From: Coffea arabica
Lineage: Eukaryota; Streptophyta; Magnoliopsida; Gentianales; Rubiaceae
Direction: 5' to 3'
Assembly: GCF_036785885.1 (NCBI RefSeq)
Contig: NC_092316.1
Coordinates: 22,747,001 to 22,811,000 of the forward strand
DNA: 64,000 nt
The notes beneath the pieces are model-generated. The model did not search any database. It was not told the origin of the DNA and saw only the letters and a program-made list of their open reading frames with translations. A program made the translations under genes and the position numbers. Position 1 is the stretch's first letter, and each line of letters starts with the position of its first letter. Below are positions 10,611 to 22,600 of this stretch, one piece after another.

Positions 10611-11900
10611 TTGTACACTACAAACCATATCATTTGAAACCTATTGCATAGTTACTTCAATCTAATGCATTAGTTATGTCTTACATTTATAGTAGCCCAT
10701 AAGTTTGTAGTATAACTTTACAATGTATTCATTTATGGTCACGTATGTACTGAATTTTGATTTTTGTTTAGATTACTTTTGGTTGATTTTTGTTTACATA
10801 TTGTTAATTCAGTTGAACACATTGTTAGATATTATGTACACATTTGCATCATAATTTTCGTTCGACCTAACATCTTAAATTTTGGACACAATGTGTATTT
10901 AATTTTTACAAATTTGTTAGTTTGCTGTTATACACAGTGTTAGCATGACTTTGCAACTAATGTAATGTGCTACTTGTGATAATAGTCATTCAGTGAATCA
11001 AATTTTGGATCATCCCCAGTTATTCACTCAGATATATAGTCTTGTAGGATGGTAAGTCAGATATTGCACTTGTGTGGATAATCAAGATTTTGGACAAATT
11101 TACAGTATCTTATTCAGTACAATACTTAATGGTAGCCCGGTGAAGTTGGAATCACTCCTCAAATACTGAGTGCTCATAATATCCGTATTCAAGATCGTAA
11201 CAATCTCCCACTTTTGCTTTCCAACGATCCTGTGAGCAAGATAAAGTACACAAGTTTCACCGAATTCTTAATGGTCAGTAATTCTTTAAAAAGCTCATTA
11301 TTTACAGTTATTATTTAGAGCTATTCTAACCTTGTTACAAGACTATTGTAGGACATGCTTTTATGAACACTGAACTTTTGATTTAAATAAGTTATTGCTT
11401 GTTTCAACGATTGTCAGACCCCCATTGTGGCCTCTGTGGAAAGGTCAAAGAGCAGGACTCTCATGCAATTAAGCGATGAAGAAGCGCAACTACCTACGAT
11501 ATAAATGGGTAGAAGCTAATTGCCTTCCATGAATATGTATGCTAAACTGATGTATCTTGTGACCCTTTTGGAACTGGATTGGAACAATGTACTACTAAAA
11601 TGATTGTTTTACTTTTATATTAGATAGTAGTTTGAGAATTGCAATCAATGCTGAATAGTTTTACACCTTTTACTTCTATTCAATTGATTACAAGAAGTTA
11701 TATATTCATCGTGGTGTCCCAACCCTGTTTGCCGCAAACAAAAAGTGAAGCATGTCCCAACAATAATGAACTTTGCTCCCAACACAAAATTCTATATGTC
11801 CCACTAGTAGTAAAAACTTCATAACTAATGAACTTTGCTCCCAACAGTAATCCCAAAAGGAGATAATTCTACACAATAAAAGTACAAAATTCTATGCAAC
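10611..11900. other. MULE interior without recognisable gene
   Basis: Mostly AT-rich, with short open segments (about 11200-11275 and 11418-11490) that could be eroded exons. No motif identifies them. Confidence 0.35.
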
Positions 11901-12154
11901 ACAACTCATAAATTACTAAATATTTGTCAATCATTTATTACAACAGGCTTTTTCGTCGGGGAGGGATATTTAACAACTCAATGATGGATTCGGCCCATTC
12001 GTTATGCTCGGTTGCAACCAATATAGACACATATTGCACTCGATACTTCCACATGTTATCCTATCCAAACATTGAAATAATCAGCACCACATGTTATACA
12101 TTAGTCATCATAAAAATAATTGCTACCAAAAAATTTCTATAAATCAAAATAATA

Positions 12155-12785
12155 TATATACCTCCGTAATGCGTATGCCTAATCTTCCATTCCAGTGCTC
12201 CAGAAATTTCATTATGAGCACACCACAATCATAGTTGAAACACGAGGTATACATTGTCGTGACAACCAGATTGTAGGACATACAAGTTTTACCTTACCAT
12301 CCTAATAATATAACTTAGTATTTAGTTATATTTCTAGATACAATATAAATAAACTCTTATTTACAGGACATATACCTATTGTGTGGAGACTGTTGAGGCA
12401 CATCTGCGACTTGCAATACAAATCTCTCGAAATCCACCAACTATTCATCGTGTTGTTGGAGCAAGCAAGCACCCACATGCAAAAATAACAAATAATCTCT
12501 TGAATTCATCCCCGACCTCCATGAATATTAGCTCATCTTCCATATCATGCTAATTATACTTCTTCTTCCTAGGATAATGTGGTTCGCTATCAATTCCACC
12601 ATCTCCAGTATCTTCAACCGGCACTGGCCCCTCATCTGGAATTCCAAGAGCCTTTGCTATATATTCTGACGTTACAAGCAGTACACGTCCACCTTCAAGT
12701 TGTATGTATGAGTTGGATTGAAATTATTCACCAACCACATGCATATCATACTTGGAGAGATAACGTATTCCAAAAATAATTGTCT
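12155..12785 (-). pseudogene. Decayed Ulp1/SENP-like (C48) cysteine protease of a KAONASHI-type MULE
   Basis: Reading the minus strand downward, conserved pieces appear in order but in different frames. WLVNNFNPT (about 12735) and a segment with TSEYIAKALGIPDEGPV (about 12635-12690) come first. DEFKRLFVIFACGCLLAPT (about 12455-12510), FVLQVADVPQQSPHN (about 12378-12422) and FNYDCGVLIMKFLEHW (about 12190-12237) follow. The last holds the catalytic-cysteine motif DCG (plus 12222-12230). Ulp1-family peptidases process SUMO, and plant MULEs of the KAONASHI class carry such a domain. Frame changes and stops between segments show the gene is dead. GT-AG-like borders around 12302-12375 suggest an intron, but the joined frame is not open. 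Identification rests on recognised motifs, not on a search. Confidence 0.6.
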
Positions 12786-14555
12786 GAGTTTTGATTTTTT
12801 TTCACAACACACTTAATAGTCTGAAAAACAGCCTCCAATGTTGACAAAACTAAAAACTATTTTTAACTTAATTATGGCATTTAAATTTATTCAGTTCAAA
12901 GACACGTATATGTATAAAAATATAGTGTTATCCTTCTTAGTTGATATTTCATTACTAGGAAATGAAAATTCAAAACTCAATATGTAATGCAACACTTAAC
13001 TCCAAAAAATAATAAAATAAAAATCATACCTCAAATTTTGGTATGTTCCTCCTTGTTCCACCTTCAAATCCAAGTACAAGCAAAAATGCCAAGGTTGGTC
13101 CTTTAATGTCCACAAGAAAGTTCTGCCATGACAGTTATGGTAAAAAACTAAGTGCTTAAAGCGGATAAGTAACAGTGAGGCCATCAAATGTATACATGCA
13201 TCTAAAGTTTGTATACCTGTATGATTGCGTTTTAGTAGATACAAGTTGTGGAATCATACCATGTTATAGATATACAAGCGTCACTAGTTATGGTCTCAAG
13301 AAATGATTTGGACATGGCACCCTCTTATTTATCAGATTGTTTCTCTAGATGTTTGTAGAAGCAAAATTTTTCTAATTGTGATCATAATATGTGGCAGGAA
13401 ACCAGGAGAAGAATCTTTCAGGAAAGAGGAAATAAACAGAATTGCCTGATGATTATGAACCTAAAACTGGATGTGTTTTGGCTCATTAGCTTATTTTCTC
13501 GTAAAACAAAACTTCTACAACAAGTTTAGGGAAGAGAGGAAAGAGTAAATTTCACTAACAAGATAAATGCAGGTTTAATGAAAGCCAAACAAAAGAAATA
13601 TGGAGTGCTTACATCTGATCCAGAATCTACCACAATCCCAAGAACTGTATCTCCAGCGCACAGTACATACTACGAAAAAGAGTGCTCAAATGAAATTCAA
13701 AATGTTTTTATGATAAACACAAGAAAGTGTTCTTAGACAAGAATCTAAAAGCAAACAGTTTCTTAAATTGAGCATCATATCCTGTCCTGGTAACAGTAAA
13801 ATTAAGTGGAAAGTTAAAGATTCAAGAGTGTCATCTTTTAGTATTTGTATTCTACAAATAAACTGTCAGCTGAAAATCTCATACCAAGCACTTGTAGATA
13901 TCATTTAGAAAATAAAAAGGCAAGTACGAAAAGTGGATGGAAAAAGAAAAAAGGAAACAATAAGAACATTGAGTTCATTAGCAATGACTTCTTCAGTGGG
14001 ATAGCCATTGGGGGTAAAACTAGAGACATCAAACTCTGACACTAGACATATAGCTAGTTTACCAACTTAAGAACCCAATTATCAGCTAAGACATTAGATG
14101 TATCATCTTCACTAAATGTAACCATTATCATAGTGCATTATGAACCAGAACACACTTATAAAGAAGAGAAAGGGATTGCAATGATTGCCAAAACAAAAAA
14201 AAAACTTACAATTAGCTTGAACAGAATATAATGCAAAACTGAACAAAACAGGATCATATTTTTGTTGACAGTTTCTCATCTTTTCCTTTCGTTCTTCTAA
14301 TATTGCAGGTTCTTTGGACTGATTACTAGATTTTCAATAATTTCGTAATTAAATAAATTCATTAAAATCGAAATTAAACCACAACAACTTAGGTAGCAAA
14401 AAATTGACATTAAAAATTGAAAAATTCAATCAACATAATTGAGAGGGGTAAAGAAAAATCCTAGTGAAAACGGAGACATTACAGAGAAATTACTAGTTTG
14501 TTACAAGATAAAAATAAAAAATCAGGAAGAAGACATTACGAACCTGTAATTTCTC
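12786..14555. other. MULE interior, with a possible actin-like exon at 13614-13675 (minus)
   Basis: Mostly non-coding. On the minus strand at 13614-13672 the frame reads VLCAGDTVLGIVVDSGSD and is followed directly by GTAAGC, a good 5' splice site. It resembles the actin-family phosphate-binding loop (family pattern TGIVLDSGDG) but has changed residues. A second minus-strand segment near 13035-13130 (IKGPTLAFLLVLGFEGG) also ends at a GT. Both may be captured host exons, as in Pack-MULEs. Confidence is low. Confidence 0.25.
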
Positions 14556-14559
14556 TTTA

Positions 14560-14850
14560 ACAACGAAATTATTACTGATTACGAACTAGTAACAACGAAA
14601 TTACTAGTTCGTAATCTAGTAACAATGAAATTACTAACTAGTAACAACGAAATTACGAACTAGTAACAATGAAATTACGAACTAGTAACAACGAAATTAC
14701 GAACTAGTAACAATGAAATTACGAACTAGTAACAACGAAATTACAAACTAGTAACAACGAAATTACGAACTAGTAACAATGAAATTACGAACTAGTAACA
14801 ACGAAATTACTAGTTCGTAATCTAGTAACAATGAAATTACAGAGACATTA
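14560..14850. repeat. 22 bp minisatellite, about 12 copies
   Basis: The unit GAACTAGTAACAACGAAATT plus two bases alternates with a variant having AATGAAATT. The array begins and ends with inverted-orientation versions (ACTAGTTCGTAATCTAGTAA) near 14600 and 14810. There is no spacer diversity. Confidence 0.85.
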
Positions 14851-15574
14851 CGAACCTCCTCAAAAGGTTTGTAAGCAGGAAGAAGACACAAAAAATAAGT
14901 ACTAAACTAACTAAGTTTGCAACCTAAAGAAGAAAAATAAAAAAGATAACTTTTTCACAAGCATAATTTCAACAATTTTGTCCTGCCCAGCTGAGCTACC
15001 CAGCTCGAAATAAACTAAGCTCCAAAATTTCTTCAATCCATCCCACGAAAACTAATGTGAAACTTCAAGACTCACCAAAATAAGAAATTAACTAAAAAAT
15101 CCCAGAAAATTTTGACCCCAATGAATTAAAAAATGTCAAAAAATGAAGAGTATCAATGTTGCGGATAAACATTACAAGGGCAACATAGGAGCAGAGAGTG
15201 TAAAAGATCCAATCTTGCCTTGGATTATGCAGTTTCTTCTCCTCCAAAAAACACCGTGGGTCTTCTTTAGGAGGAATTCAAGCAGTTGTTTTGGAAATTA
15301 GCAGACAATGGGAGTGAAATGGGAGTGATTTTGTGGAGTGAAATGACAGTTCTTTTGTGGAGTGATCTTTTGCATTAGCAGAGGGAAAAGGGTTTGGGAA
15401 ATGGGGAAAGTGAAATGGGGATTTCTGATACAAAAGGAACTTTTCATTAATAATTTGGGCGGGATAAATTTGACGCCGTTTGACGATGATGCTCCATCCG
15501 TTTCTATAATTTTTATTTTTTTATTTGCCACTGAAGAAAATGACGCCGTTTTCTTCAGCTGATATAACTTTGCG
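14851..15574. other. MULE right subterminal region
   Basis: No gene was recognised. TGACGCCGTTT occurs twice (about 15470 and 15541). The 103-codon minus-strand frame has no identifiable domain and lacks supporting context. Confidence 0.35.
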
Positions 15575-15670
15575 ACGTGACTTTGTTTTGGCCGTTGATG
15601 ATGGACCAAAACATCTTGGCCATGAAAAGTTTATAAGCGGTTGTCTGACAACCGCTCCAGCCCCTTGTCC
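15575..15670 (-). repeat. MULE right terminal inverted repeat
   Basis: Reverse complement of the left end, including the palindrome GCGGTTGTCTGACAACCGC at 15637-15655. It ends at 15670 directly before the target duplication ACAGTCAGC (15671-15679). Confidence 0.85.
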
Positions 15671-15763
15671 ACAGTCAGCAGGGCAACGGCTGACACAGCC
15701 AATTTTGCAGGCCGCTCCCTGCACAGTCAGCACGGCAGCAGCCGACATGTTCTCCTTTCCAAG

Positions 15764-15997
15764 CTAGTTGATAGAAAAGAAGAATACCAGCTTTCTAAGT
15801 CTTCTGATGACTTTGTTAACCATTTCAGCATCAGGTGCCTCAACATGAACAATATACGTTTCTAAGCTGCTCATTGGAGGCAAATCACTGGCAAACGTTG
15901 CTAAAAAATGGAAGCTGAACGTCCAAATGAGAGTGGAAATAACCATCAAAGCTATCTTGAAAAAGGACCGATTGAAGCTTCTGCTTTCTAATTTCAT
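15764..15997 (-). pseudogene. Subtilisin-like protease (subtilase) N-terminal fragment
   Basis: The 77-residue minus-strand frame begins with a basic start, a hydrophobic secretory signal region (FFKIALMVISTLIWTFSF, about residues 12-29) and a short polar stretch. ETYIVHVEAPDAEM follows, the typical start of the inhibitor I9 propeptide of plant subtilases. These secreted serine proteases normally have about 750 residues. Here the frame departs from the family after about residue 62 and stops at residue 78. No Asp, His or Ser catalytic region was found nearby. It lies 85 bp outside the MULE right end, so it may be flanking host sequence or an earlier captured fragment. Confidence 0.55.
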
Positions 15998-16285
15998 TTT
16001 TTAGTTAACTGTAAGTAATCTGTCTGAGCCCCTAAATGGAGCAAAGAACTGTGCAGCTTGGTTTTGCATTTCAGCTATAGTAGAAAGCTAAGATACGCCA
16101 AAGTGGAGAAAATGTACCTCTAAAATTAGCAAATCTCTCAATGATTCCAGTTTCACTTTTCACAAGCCAAAAATGTTAAAAGAAATATATATAAACACAA
16201 TTATTACTCACATTTTTCCTAAAAAAAAATGCAGCATCTAGAAATTGGTTTATACAACTAAATAACAAAATTAAATAGTGAAAAC

Positions 16286-16439
16286 GTACTACATTGGCCA
16301 AGGAGGCCTTAGTCTAATGGCTAAAATTAAGGGTCCAAAACTTAGAGATTCTAGATTTAAATCTCCCTTCCTCCTCCCCATTTTATTAAATCATACCCTT
16401 CCCTTGCTAAAAAAAAATTAAAATAAAGGTACTACATTG
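16286..16439 (+). mobile_element. tRNA-derived SINE with 11 bp target site duplication
   Basis: Perfect direct repeats GTACTACATTG at 16286-16296 and 16429-16439 flank a 132 bp element. Near its start is an A-box-like TAGTCTAATGG (16310-16320). About 30 bp later a B-box-like GATTTAAATC (decayed from GGTTCGAATC) follows. The element ends in an A-rich tail (about 16408-16428). These three marks together identify a Pol III SINE of tRNA origin. Family not determined. Confidence 0.85.
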
Positions 16440-16544
16440 AAGAAATATTCTTGCACTAACAAACATAGTGATTTTAATTATAATTGTAAAATAAGGGAGT
16501 GTTTCATTGTTTCAAAAGTTTTTCACTATATACCGTAACTATAA

Positions 16545-16690
16545 TGATTTTTTTACACTAGCGATTTTGAATATATGCTACATGTGTATAATTTGAAATT
16601 CAAATTTGAATTCATATATGTGATATAATTCAAATTTGAATTTATATTATGTGATATAATCTAAATTCGCTAGTGTAAAAAAAATTATAC
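16545..16690. mobile_element. Short inverted-repeat (MITE-like) element
   Basis: ATTTTTTTACACTAGCGA (about 16546-16565) and TCGCTAGTGTAAAAAAAAT (about 16668-16686) are inverted copies around a core with two AATTCAAATTTGAATT palindromes. It looks like a MITE. Exact outer ends and target duplication were not resolved. Confidence 0.55.
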
Positions 16691-17154
16691 ATTGATAATG
16701 TATAAAAAAATTATCTCAGAAATATTAGGGAAACTTATTGGCAAGTTTTTCTTTTTTTTTTTTAATTAAATGGTTTCGGGTGGATCGAGAAATAATAGGG
16801 AAAGCTAAACACACGCTATAAGTGGAGCTGCGTCCTGAATTTCCGTATTGAGTAGGACTTTATAGTGATGAAATGATGCAATTTTTAAGTAAATATCAAA
16901 TTCGTCATTGGCCCTGGATAATCAACTAGCCGCTCCTCGAAAAACAGATCAATAAACGGTCCGTAACTGTCAGGTGTCCTTTGTCGGCTGTGCACGGCCG
17001 GAGACAGGAAATTTTCACCAGCTGCACTCTTTTCAAAAAAAAAACTTTGTGCGGGAATTATTTAAAAATTTATTAGTTTGAGAAAACTCCCAATCAAAGC
17101 TACATTTGCCAGATTATTTTTTTTAACGTATATTCTAAAAAATTAGTCGATTTT
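16691..17154. other. Intergenic, nothing recognised
   Basis: A T-run lies near 16750-16765 and a GC-richer patch at 16970-17030 (TGTCGGCTGTGCACGGCCGG). No gene or defined element is supported. Confidence 0.35.
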
Positions 17155-17900
17155 AGGCAATTTGGATACCATTTTTATTCATTTACTCATTTGATTTGTA
17201 ATTTTGTCTAGATAGTCAGTAATGAGCTTAAGATCTTTGCAAATTCTTGATACTCTAAATAAATGATGCATTCATTTGAAATATATAAGTACATATAAAT
17301 ATAAGAATCATGGTGATATTAAAAACTTTTTAAACAATGCTCACACTATCTGTACGTAGTTAAGAATGAAATAACTTTAAACAAGTAAAAGCTTTCCTGA
17401 AATCTATTATAAATAAATACAATGGTAGTGTCAATAATTTGAAAAGAACAGTCATCACATTTCTACATAATAAAAAATATCAAGAAATTGAGAATTATTC
17501 GTATTATAGTAAAAAAATATGCTTCTAGTAATTGTAGTCGAAATTGTTATCCTGATAGGTGTTGTTTCTTTTAATAATCTTTCCAAATCGAACATGTTTT
17601 CTCAAACTTCTTGAACTCTTTGCAACAAGTTTTGGGTATGGTACATAAATCATGATCATCTCTCTTTCTTATTGTTTTGCATCTCTCTTTTTGTGCAAAG
17701 ACAAATTAAAACCAGAGACCATTAATCGATGATAATGAACTTTTTCTTCTTTTCTTTTTTCAAGCATTCCCTTAAAAGGATTCAAACAAATTACAGTAAT
17801 CTCGAGACATGCAATGTGTAGCATATTTCACCTTATAACCTTAATAAACAATTGAACCTTAACAGCCATTTATATCAACCAATTATGCAGTGCATCATTT
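17155..17900 (-). repeat. Left arm of a ~0.7 kb inverted repeat (Helitron-related)
   Basis: It matches the reverse complement of about 24715-25405 along most of its length, with scattered substitutions and indels. Shared blocks include TTTGCAAATTCTTGATACT, AAATAAATGATGCATTCATT, ATATGCTTCTAGTAATTGTA and GGTGTTGTTTCTT. The right arm continues uninterrupted into a Helitron-like 3' end at 25553. On the left the homologous end lies at 8557-8700, so the left copy is split by an ~8.4 kb insertion that includes the MULE. Confidence 0.75.
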
Positions 17901-19652
17901 TAATTAGTCAACTAGTAATGAATAAGCATGAATGTTTCTAGCTAATGTAATTTGAAACCTAAAACATTTTAAGGCTAGAAATTCAGTTCACTTGAGGCTT
18001 TATCACATGAGAAAAAAGAATGTGATTAATGCTGAGCGCATTATTTCTCAAAACTGCCAGCTTTCATTGTTTCATAGTTTTGAACCTCGCGCGCTGTCCA
18101 GATCCAATTTTAATCAAAGCACATTGAAGCGTATTGCATGACAAAAGAACAGCCGCTAAGGTATACAAAATTGATAAATAAGTATATAGAACAGCATATT
18201 GACATGAAGTAAATCCATGAAAGGAGCCCAAAATGTTCCAAAATTCATGAGTAAATGAGACAAGACATTTAACTACGACATTTAAACTGAACAAAGTCAA
18301 ATAAAAACTAGTTTCAGTAATTTGAAAAGTCAAAGAAACATCAGTCAAATGAAACAGTACTGCAGAGCTTTTCTTTTTATTTTTATCTGCACATTTTCCT
18401 CATGAGGAATACAAATTGTTCAGCAGCAAGGCTTAAACTTTGTACTGATCAGCTGAAAAGAGGAATGAAGTAATACATTTGCATGCTATAAACTCTAAGA
18501 GGAATTTCAAAAATGTGTCAATATGAATGATCCAACTCAATTCAATCCAACTGTAGCCTAAATGAGATTAGACAAGTGATTTAGACGATACGTCAGCTCT
18601 TTCAAAGATTTGTCAATGTCTTGATGTAGGAATTAGTGCAAAGTTATTACATGATCCAATTTGTAAGAGCAAACATGATCCTACATCAAGACAAGACATA
18701 ATTAATGGCTTTAGAGAGTAAGTCCATAATTTAAATTCAATGGGGCAAGACAACAAGACATAATTGTATAAGAGCAAACTTGATCCTACATGCAAGTATT
18801 ATGAATTTGTGCATACAAGTGATACTGGCACCAGAGATACGTTTACCTTTAATTTAGAGTAGATAAAAAGTGAATAATCTACAATTACATGATCAACCAA
18901 GAAAAGATCATTAGTACAAGTGGATGGTGCCTTTTGTTGTTTTAGCTCCAATCTCTACTTTCACCATGCTGTAGAAGTGATTAACTTGTGGTAGATCAGG
19001 CAAGTATACCTGACAGATACAATTTTGTAAAATACAAGATGACATCATTTCGTCCAACTAAATACACCTGACAAAGACAGTACACATTCTTCTTAAAGGA
19101 AAGAATTTGGAAGGACAGATCGACTTTTAATTGAGGCCAAGACCATACTTAAAATGTGTAGTCAATGCATTAGACAAATCCTTGTATACACATCATATGC
19201 ACTCAATTGTTCTGCAAATTCTTTCAAGTGGGACAAAACATTAAAAACTCATCACCAGAAAAACTATAATCATGCAGTAAGATGGCCATAGTAGCAAGTC
19301 TAATAATGGGTCCTATTTGACAATAGTTGAAACTCATAAAATATCTCTAAAATTTTTAACGCCCTTTGGTGAACCATTGCAATGATTTGAACAAACATTC
19401 TGACTCATAGGCCTCTCACTATAAAGACAAATCTAGTTCGACAGGGGGTTAAGACTTATATTTACAATTGATAACAAAGGAGATTGGAAAATAATTTTGT
19501 CAATCACATTGATAAATAGTTTGAGAAGGATTGTCTTCAATGACTAAGCTTTCATTTCAGACAGTTTTAACACTATCTCAATTTCACAAAATAGTAACAA
19601 TCAAGTTCCTCGCGTAATCACATTTTCCAGAACTCTGCTTAAAAGTTGAACT
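17901..19652. other. AT-rich DNA with a small hairpin; no recognised gene
   Basis: GTCTTGATGTAGGA at about 18618 and its exact reverse complement TCCTACATCAAGAC at about 18679 could form a 14 bp stem. TGATCCTACAT recurs near 18781. The 94- and 60-codon minus-strand frames here show no domain. Confidence 0.4.
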
Positions 19653-22600
19653 TGTGAGAACCCAAAATTAATTGTGTAATTTATTTATTTGCGTATTTAT
19701 TTATTTATTGAATGTGTTGCAATTTTCTTGTTAATTATCCAATTTACATATTTACTTGTTTCTTGTGATTAAACAACTCAGAAGTACCCTAAATTAATGT
19801 AGGATCAAACTTTATAGGAATTAATACAATCTAGAATAAGAAATTAGTAGAGGCATAAAACAATAATACAAAAGTGTGGGGTAATTGTTAGATTAAGCTC
19901 TTGACATATGCATGCTTGACAAATGGAGAAACGTTAGTGCCAGGTGTGAGATGTCTTGTTCAAGACACAAAAACCCTATTGGTCAAATTTTTTTAGTCTT
20001 GCTTCTTGTCTCATTTCCAACCGAGAGAGGAGTAGAGAAAGCTGAGAAAATCTTCCTTACTCTTGCTCTTTGTCCAACCAAGAGCACTTGAGAGAGAGTT
20101 GAGAGCAATTCTCGATCCTTGTCTTGTTCCATTTCTAATTGAGAGAAAGAGTTGAGAGATAACTAGAGTGAAACCAGAGCTTTTTGTCTCCACTTCAACT
20201 GAGAGAGAAACCAGAGTTTCTTGCACCATTTGTAGCCAAAAGAAACCAGAATTTCTTTCTCCATTTCCAGCTGAGGAGAAAGTAGGAAGATGAGCTGGCT
20301 TCCAGTTTGAGTTTGGGTAACAAAATAAGGTAAAATGGCTAGAAACCACAACCTTTCTATATACTTTAGAGGGATTTTGATGCATGTATGGTTTGGGGCT
20401 GGATTGAAGTAGAACTAGGTAGTAGAAACTTGTTTCATTACTGGAAATTTCCCAACTTGAACCGATATAGAGTAAAGGCTGTTTCTTTTCAGTTTTCTTG
20501 CTTAATCAAGGATAAATATACTTGAACTCGTGAAATATGTTTAGTATACTCATTATTTGGTGTTGCATGTGAATTTTATGGTGAAAATTTTGATTTTTAT
20601 GGCTGGAATTTTGATTGGGAGTTGCATGACTATTATACCATTTTCTAGCTTAGCCGATGGAAATTTCTTGGAGTTTGAATGGATATTTTGGTATAAAATT
20701 GGCTGAAAAATGCTTGATTCGCGCTTGGTTGTGTGTGTTGGGTTGTTGGTGTGCGATTTGTGGATGGAAATAAAATTTAAAATGGTTAAAATTGAAATGA
20801 AAGGTTGCTGAAATTTCTAGAGAGAGAGAGAGCCGTGAAAGTGCAGCTCTTATTTGCAAATTTTGGTTGAGATGTGTCTTATTTCTGCTTTGCATGATAC
20901 ATATTGTATGTTTATCTTTGAATCTAGTGGAAAGTTGATAACTTGGTTGGAGAAAAACACTTGCAGGATCTGCTAGAAATCTACTTGACTAGCCAAGTGA
21001 GAAAGAGGAAGAATTTTCCAGTTTTTCCATGAATTTTTGGCTACAAAAAAATTTTAGATTGCAATTCAATATATCTTATAACACATTAAACATCACATGC
21101 ATGTTCAATTTGAGTGATAAATAAATAGTTTTGTTGAAGAAAAACTCATTTGGCAAACTGTTTTTTTCCCGGAAATTGTCCAGCTTTGAACTGTGGAGGA
21201 AGCTTGAACTTCCAGCTTTTAGATGCAAATTTTCTTGTTGAGTTTTGCTGGAATGCTTGATTAATACCTCATCTCATGTTACAAGTCTATTATTGTGTGA
21301 TTTATGGTTGAAACCAAAGTAAGAGAGGTGCTATTTTGGTGACAAAAGTGAGGAAAGACTCCCTAGAGTTTTTCTTGCCTGAACTGTCGTGTGTGAACTG
21401 AAATTTCCAGCTTGTCGCTTCCATTTTATTGAAATCTTTCAAAGAGAATTATGCCTTATAGTCACTTTAGGATATATTGCATGATTTATGCTTGAATCAT
21501 GAAAGAAAGTTGAGATTTTGGTTAGAAATCAACATGTATGTAACATGTTTTGGATGAAACTTCCAACTTTGAACCATGGTTAAATTCCAGCCTTTATTTC
21601 GAAAATTTGTTTGGTATTTTACTGAAAATTCTTGTCATATACCTTGGTTTAGTATGATATTTACAGCCTTGTTTGGTATTTGTTTTGGTGTTATAAATCT
21701 AAACGCTATAAGGAAAAATAGAATGATATCGCTGGATTTTCTTGCTTGAAACCCGAGAGTATGTAGCAACAATTTTTTTAAATTTAGCTCTAAAATGTTG
21801 GCTGCAAACTTGCACCTTTTGGCTCGTTAACTTTTAATGTTTTAATCATGACATGTATGAATACATTCACTGGTTTTTGGGAGAAATTTGAAGTAATATT
21901 GGTGAAAGAAATTTTGTTAAAAAAAGGGGGCCGAGAGTAAGGGTAAGATTTCCGACCTTATTTCCAAGAATTTGGTTACAAAACTCTCTTCATTTCAACC
22001 TAAATATTTGATGACCCTTTTAAACTAGAGTTTTATGTGAATATCCACTTGATTTGACTAAGATAGTTAATAGTGTCAAAAGGTCTAGTATTTGTGGATT
22101 CAGCATATCTCAGGAGTCGGTGGTGAGATAGAAGGAAACCCCGATGCCGAGGCGTGACTTTTCACTCGATTTGGTGAGTGTTCTACATTTATTTGTAATG
22201 ATTGAATACTTGATGAATGATAAATGTTGAGTGCCTAGTTGACTGATACTTGTTGGATTATTGACGTTTGAATTGTTTAGAGTGAAAAATTGGCAATTGC
22301 CACTATTTTACTGAAAACAAGTGCTACTTCATTGCACTCAAGCTAATGACTTTTGAAACTGTTACTGTTAACTGTGCATGACCGTTTTGGACCCAAATCC
22401 CATCGATGGTCGGCCTATTCGAGCCAACAACGGGTTCGGTCAAGTAGGTCGATTGTGCTTGGGTACCGTTTAATGGTATACTCGAGTGTGACCTATTGAG
22501 GTGATCATTGAACACTAGAAGAACGAAAAATATTGGTTACTGTTTAACTGGGGAAATGACATTGAATTACTGAACGAAGCTAAGTGCTACGTCTAAAAAT

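Larger units (their letters stand above)
8843..15670. mobile_element. Mutator-like element (MULE), 6.8 kb, with 9 bp target site duplication
   Basis: The ends are inverted copies of each other (G(A/G)ACAAGGGGCTGGAGC inward). They are flanked immediately by perfect direct repeats ACAGTCAGC at 8834-8842 and 15671-15679. A 9 bp duplication with ~95 bp terminal inverted repeats is diagnostic of the Mutator superfamily. The interior holds a decayed Ulp1-like protease (the cargo of KAONASHI-type MULEs), a ~290 bp tandem array, a 22 bp minisatellite and short exon-like pieces. No MURA-type transposase was recognised, so the element is probably non-autonomous. Confidence 0.85.

Noticed and set aside
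14560..14850. CRISPR-like array
   Set aside because: Repeats are contiguous 22 bp units without unique spacers, inside a plant MULE.
16297..16428. Functional tRNA gene
   Set aside because: A and B boxes are degenerate, no cloverleaf is complete, and an A-rich tail with target duplication shows it is a SINE.
20011..20385. 124-codon minus-strand frame
   Set aside because: It falls inside a solo LTR, is rich in GAGAG-type repeats, and matches no family.
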